A stretch of DNA of 6,559 bases, from the NCBI GenBank assembly GCA_902783675.1, contig CACZRW010000018.1, positions 1 through 6,559 on the forward strand, in the 5' to 3' direction. Position 1 is the first letter of the stretch; each line of letters begins with the position of its first letter. The notes below the pieces were generated by a model. That model saw nothing but the letters and a program-made list of their open reading frames with translations, searched no databases and was not told where the DNA came from. Below are positions 4,521 to 6,559 of the stretch, in pieces. The position numbers and the translations under genes are program-made. This DNA is from an uncultured Pseudomonadota bacterium (lineage in GTDB: Bacteria > Pseudomonadota > Alphaproteobacteria > CACZRW01).

Positions 4521-5980
4521 GAGCGGGTGATGATGCGGATGTCTTCGGCAAGGTTCTTATCCGTCTTAAGCAGGCTTTCTATCGTCTTTACCGCGTGCAT
4601 TACCGTGGTGTGATCGCGGTCAAAAACTCGGCCTATGTCGGGCAGCGAACGAGTCGTCAGCGTCTTTGACAAGTACATGGCAACTTGCCGCGGCCTTGCT
4701 ATTTCACGCTGACGACGAACTCCCCGCAAATCGGCGACCTTCACATTAAAATGCGCGGCCGTCTTGTCTCTGATATCGTCGAGCGAAACCACCTTTTCCG
4801 AGCTTAACAAAATGTCTTTTAAAATGACTTTCGTGTTCTCTAAGGTGATGGGGGCATTCATCAATTCCGAATGGGCGACAAGGCGGTTAAACGCGCCTTC
4901 CAATTCGCGAATGTTTGATGAAATGTGCTCGGCTAAAAACTCAATTACTTCTTTGGGAAGGATTACACCCGCCTTGGCAGCTTTGCTTTCCAAAATGCCT
5001 ACGCGAAGCTCAAAAGTGGCGGGGTGAATATCGACTTCCAAACCGGCAGCGAATCGGCTTTGTAAGCGGGCTTCAAAGCCTTTTAACTCCGCAGGGGGCT
5101 TGTCGGCGGAAAGCACGATTTGCGCGCCCGCGTTCATAAGCTCGTTAAAGGTGTGGAAGAACTCTTCCTGTGTGGCGTCCTTGCCCGCGATGAATTGCAA
5201 ATCGTCAACCATCAGAACATCAACCGAGCGAAACTTTTCTTTGAAAGAAATCGTCTCGTGCGAACGAAGGGCGCTGATAAACTTATACATGAACTTCTCG
5301 GCGGAAAGATACATCACCGAGCGAGTCGGGTCGGTCTTTTTTATGTGGTTCGCAATGGCTTGCATCAAGTGCGTTTTGCCAAGCCCGACACCCGAATGCA
5401 GGAACAAAGGCTTAAAGGAAACCTCGCGGGACTCGGCAACTTTCCTTGCCGCGAGATAGGCAAACTCGTTAGACTTACCGACAACAAAATTATCAAAAGT
5501 AAAGCGCGAATCGAGCGGCGCGGCAACATCCGAAAAGTCTTTCGCCTCGGTCGCGGGAAGGGTAAAAGACTGCGCAACCTCTTTTATATCTTTAAGCGAA
5601 TCGGCGGCGGCAAAGGGGACTTCTTTTACGGCATCATAAGCCGAGTCGGAAAAGGTAGGAGCAGAGGGAGCAGAGGGCGCAGATGGAGCGGCAAAAGAGC
5701 CGTCCAGTGCGCAATACGCATTTACTTCCATGTCAACCGAAGTCACCTCGGGATTGTGTTTTTGCCACGCGGTCTTAATGCTGGAAAGATAGTGCTTTTC
5801 AACCCAATCGCGCATAAATCTGGTAGGAGCAAAAAGTTTGGCACAGCCTTGCTCAATCTTGCCGGCGCCAAGCGGTTGAAGCCAACTTTTATACGCCGAA
5901 TCGCCAAGGCTTTCCCGAAGCGAAGAACAGACACTCAGCCATTCGCTTTTTGCGTCGTTATGTAAAACTGCTTCGGTCAT
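4508..5980 (-). CDS. dnaA: Chromosomal replication initiator protein DnaA
   Basis: The product has 490 residues, full length for an alphaproteobacterial DnaA. Domain I covers about 1-85 (EWLSVCSSLRESLGDSAYKSWLQPL). Domain II is a low-complexity linker with an Ala-Pro-Ser repeat (98-108). Domain III, the AAA+ ATPase, begins near FTFDNFVVGKSN (160-171). It contains Walker A GVGLGKTH (197-204), Walker B VLMVDDLQFI (255-264), sensor 1 SADKPP (291-296), the arginine-finger region RLQSRF (305-310) and sensor 2 NIRELEG (356-362). Domain IV has the basic helix RQREIARPRQVAMYL (423-437) and the DNA-contact signature DRDHTTVMHA (454-463). DnaA-ATP binds origin boxes, melts oriC and recruits the helicase. 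The residues before RDHTTV are unusual: the family has F-G-G-R/K-D-H, while here it is F-D-R-D-H, one residue shorter. The ATG has only a weak site (AGAAG at 5 nt, AAGGA farther off). The C-terminus is shared with the GNAT gene. Confidence 0.98.
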   Translation of the reverse strand: MTEAVLHNDAKSEWLSVCSSLRESLGDSAYKSWLQPLGAGKIEQGCAKLFAPTRFMRDWVEKHYLSSIKTAWQKHNPEVTSVDMEVNAYCALDGSFAAPSAPSAPSAPTFSDSAYDAVKEVPFAAADSLKDIKEVAQSFTLPATEAKDFSDVAAPLDSRFTFDNFVVGKSNEFAYLAARKVAESREVSFKPLFLHSGVGLGKTHLMQAIANHIKKTDPTRSVMYLSAEKFMYKFISALRSHETISFKEKFRSVDVLMVDDLQFIAGKDATQEEFFHTFNELMNAGAQIVLSADKPPAELKGFEARLQSRFAAGLEVDIHPATFELRVGILESKAAKAGVILPKEVIEFLAEHISSNIRELEGAFNRLVAHSELMNAPITLENTKVILKDILLSSEKVVSLDDIRDKTAAHFNVKVADLRGVRRQREIARPRQVAMYLSKTLTTRSLPDIGRVFDRDHTTVMHAVKTIESLLKTDKNLAEDIRIITRSLGC

Positions 5981-6114
5981 TTTTACTTCTTTTTTCCTTT
6001 TTTATAGGGGCAAACGAGCGCAAGGCGTCGCTGCCTTTTAATCTTTTAAATACATGTGTTTGCAGGGCTTTGTTCAGGACCGATGTCCTCGAATCAGTGG
6101 CACTGACAGAAGCG

Positions 6115-6144
6115 ATTTTAGGGGGGAGATGATAAGGGGGACAA
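6115..6144 (-). promoter_or_regulatory. dnaA: Candidate dnaA promoter
   Basis: On the minus strand, TTGTCC (6144-6139) and TAAAAT (6120-6115) are separated by 18 bp, matching the sigma70 hexamers at 4/6 and 5/6. The expected start near 6108 gives a leader of about 128 nt. The spacer is rich in C-runs. Moderate to weak evidence. Confidence 0.35.
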
Positions 6145-6259
6145 GTAAAAAATTTGCAGTTTTTGCAATTAAAATGCTTGACCCAACATGTTGTGTTCGG
6201 GCGGCGCAGAAACTCGTGCGAGTGATACTACATAGTGAATCGGAAAAAATAGGGAAAGG

Positions 6260-6291
6260 ATTATATAAAGTAAATCTTAAGAATAGGTTAA
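6260..6291 (-). promoter_or_regulatory. Possible CtrA-type box with TATAAT -10 upstream of dnaA
   Basis: TTAA, seven bases and TTAA (6277-6291) is an exact CtrA consensus. A perfect TATAAT (minus strand, 6265-6260) lies 11 bp downstream, so the box would overlap the -35 position, the usual geometry for CtrA-activated alphaproteobacterial promoters. One TTAA lies in the heptamer repeat and the DNA is AT-rich, so chance is a real alternative. Confidence 0.3.
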
Positions 6292-6311
6292 GGGCTAGGG
6301 CTTCGCCCAAT
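6284..6311 (-). repeat. Inverted copy of the left-edge repeat modules
   Basis: Degenerate heptamers (TAGGTTA, AGGGCTA) lead into a GGGC-TTC-GCCC hairpin. Positions 6296-6311 are the exact reverse complement of 61-76 (16 bp), and the order of modules is also inverted. Confidence 0.85.
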
Positions 6312-6402
6312 GAGGAATGAGGAATGAGAAATGAGAAATGAGGAATGAGGAATGAGAAATGAGGAATGAGGAATGAGGAATGAGGAATGAGGAATGAGGA
6401 AT
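6312..6402 (+). repeat. Tandem array of thirteen 7-bp GAGGAAT units
   Basis: Exactly 91 bp are made of 13 units. Units 3, 4 and 7 are GAGAAAT and the other ten are GAGGAAT. There are no insertions, deletions or spacers, so this is a minisatellite-like array and not CRISPR. Its reverse complement is ATTCCTC, the same family as the short arrays at 33-60, 3502-3522 and 6437-6464. Confidence 0.97.
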
Positions 6403-6404
6403 AA

Positions 6405-6446
6405 AAGTTGTTTTTGCGGGAAGCAAAAACGCAATCATTCCTAATT
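6405..6446 (+). repeat. Second copy of the 42-bp left-edge repeat with hairpin
   Basis: These bases are identical to 1-42. The hairpin arms are GTTTTTGC (6410-6417) and GCAAAAAC (6423-6430) with a GGGAA loop. It stands between the GAGGAAT array and the inverted ATTCCTA-type units, so the whole forms a large imperfect inverted repeat. Confidence 0.95.
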
Positions 6447-6464
6447 ACTAATTACTAATTTCTA
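6437..6464 (+). repeat. Four ATTCCTA-type heptamers
   Basis: The units are ATTCCTA, ATTACTA, ATTACTA and ATTTCTA. They are nearly complementary to the GAGGAAT units on the other side of the hairpin: 21 of 28 Watson-Crick pairs plus one wobble when folded against 6375-6402. Confidence 0.85.
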
Positions 6465-6468
6465 ATTA

Positions 6469-6559
6469 TTTTCCCGTTATTCTCAGCTTTCTTTTTCCCG
6501 TCATTCTCAGCCGAAGGCTGGGAATCCGGTTGCGTAGCAACCACGGCGATAGCCGTAAT
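6469..6559 (+). repeat. REP-like block: duplicated 19-mer and three successive hairpins
   Basis: TTTTCCCGTTATTCTCAGC (6469-6487) is repeated with one change at 6493-6511. The second copy continues into a 10-bp hairpin, ATTCTCAGCC-GAA-GGCTGGGAAT (6503-6525). It is followed by GGTTGC-GTA-GCAACC (6528-6542) and ACGGC-GATA-GCCGT (6543-6556). The first copy looks like a truncated element. Such C-rich lead plus palindrome blocks resemble dispersed intergenic repeats known in bacteria. The block may run past the window edge. No gene is seen. Confidence 0.8.

Larger units (their letters stand above)
5981..6310. other. dnaA upstream region, no convincing gene
   Basis: Both strands were read for genes, RNA and origin motifs. 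The open frames here (6054-6320 plus, 6074-6310 minus) have no clear ribosome binding site and run into repeat. No DnaA-box cluster (TTWTNCACA) is seen on either strand, so oriC is not called. Small inverted repeats are present: AAGGC/GCCTT (6022-6037, 6-nt loop), GGAC/GTCC (6077-6088), CAGTG/CACTG (6096-6106) and CAACATGTTG (6184-6193). If dnaA is transcribed from the candidate promoters, the first three would fall in or near its leader. Confidence 0.6.

Noticed and set aside
5120..5965. 281-residue plus-strand open frame opposite dnaA
   Set aside because: It lies antisense to the fully supported dnaA gene and has the Arg/Gly/Lys-rich look of a shadow frame.
6022..6037. Rho-independent terminator on the plus strand (AAGGC/GCCTT then T-rich)
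   Set aside because: The stem is only 5 bp and no plus-strand gene ends there; it may instead be a leader hairpin of dnaA.
5981..6310. oriC next to dnaA
   Set aside because: No cluster of TTWTNCACA boxes on either strand and only a short AT-rich stretch. In alphaproteobacteria oriC is often not beside dnaA.
6074..6310. 78-residue minus-strand open frame upstream of dnaA
   Set aside because: It begins inside the GGGC hairpin repeat, lacks a ribosome binding site and shows no family motif.
6054..6320. 88-residue plus-strand open frame (or a 64-residue version from 6129)
   Set aside because: No properly spaced ribosome binding site, no recognisable domain, and the last residues are read from the repeat. 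A short basic peptide is not excluded but not supported.
6312..6402. CRISPR array
   Set aside because: The repeat unit is 7 bp with no spacers and no cas genes are present; this is a simple tandem repeat.

Overview
The window carries six protein genes from what looks like an alphaproteobacterium with moderate GC. The taxonomic hint is a full-length DnaA of alphaproteobacterial type, supported by a DciA-type DUF721 protein and a COG4976-style TPR-methyltransferase. This is inference from protein texture, not from a database search, and the genus cannot be named.

Layout. Positions 1-94 are intergenic repeat. On the minus strand a Tgt-family gene (1656 to 592) runs into a DUF721/DciA-like gene (595 to 95) with a 4-nt stop/start overlap. 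Only 27 bp separates the Tgt-family start from a divergent plus-strand gene for a 606-residue TPR-methyltransferase (1684-3504). Next, on the minus strand, come a 62-residue two-helix membrane protein with its own strong sigma70-type promoter (3755 to 3567), a GNAT acetyltransferase (4393 to 3890) and dnaA (5980 to 4508). The 330 bp upstream of dnaA hold candidate promoters and no convincing gene. Positions 6312-6559 are dense noncoding repeats.

Function. DnaA (initiator) and the DUF721/DciA-like protein (proposed helicase loader/operator family) both point to replication initiation. No DnaA-box cluster is visible, so oriC is not claimed. The Tgt-family protein keeps the fold signatures and the C-terminal part of the family, but the two catalytic aspartates, the substrate motifs and the zinc cysteines are replaced. 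It is either a pseudoenzyme or an enzyme with different chemistry.

The strongest unexplained signal is in the gaps. The intergenic DNA is built from a few modules: 7-bp-period arrays of two families (GAGGAAT/ATTCCTA and a CCTTAAC/CCGTAAA-like family) attached to short perfect hairpins or palindromes. The modules recur in direct and inverted orientation, and five of the six stop codons lie in or touch them. One pair of inverted modules brackets the small membrane gene. A 16/17 direct repeat spans the 3' ends of both dnaA and the GNAT gene, giving both proteins the same LGC tail. Read together, this suggests intergenic repeats that expanded and moved around gene ends. A new enzymatic system is not evident beyond the odd Tgt-family protein.
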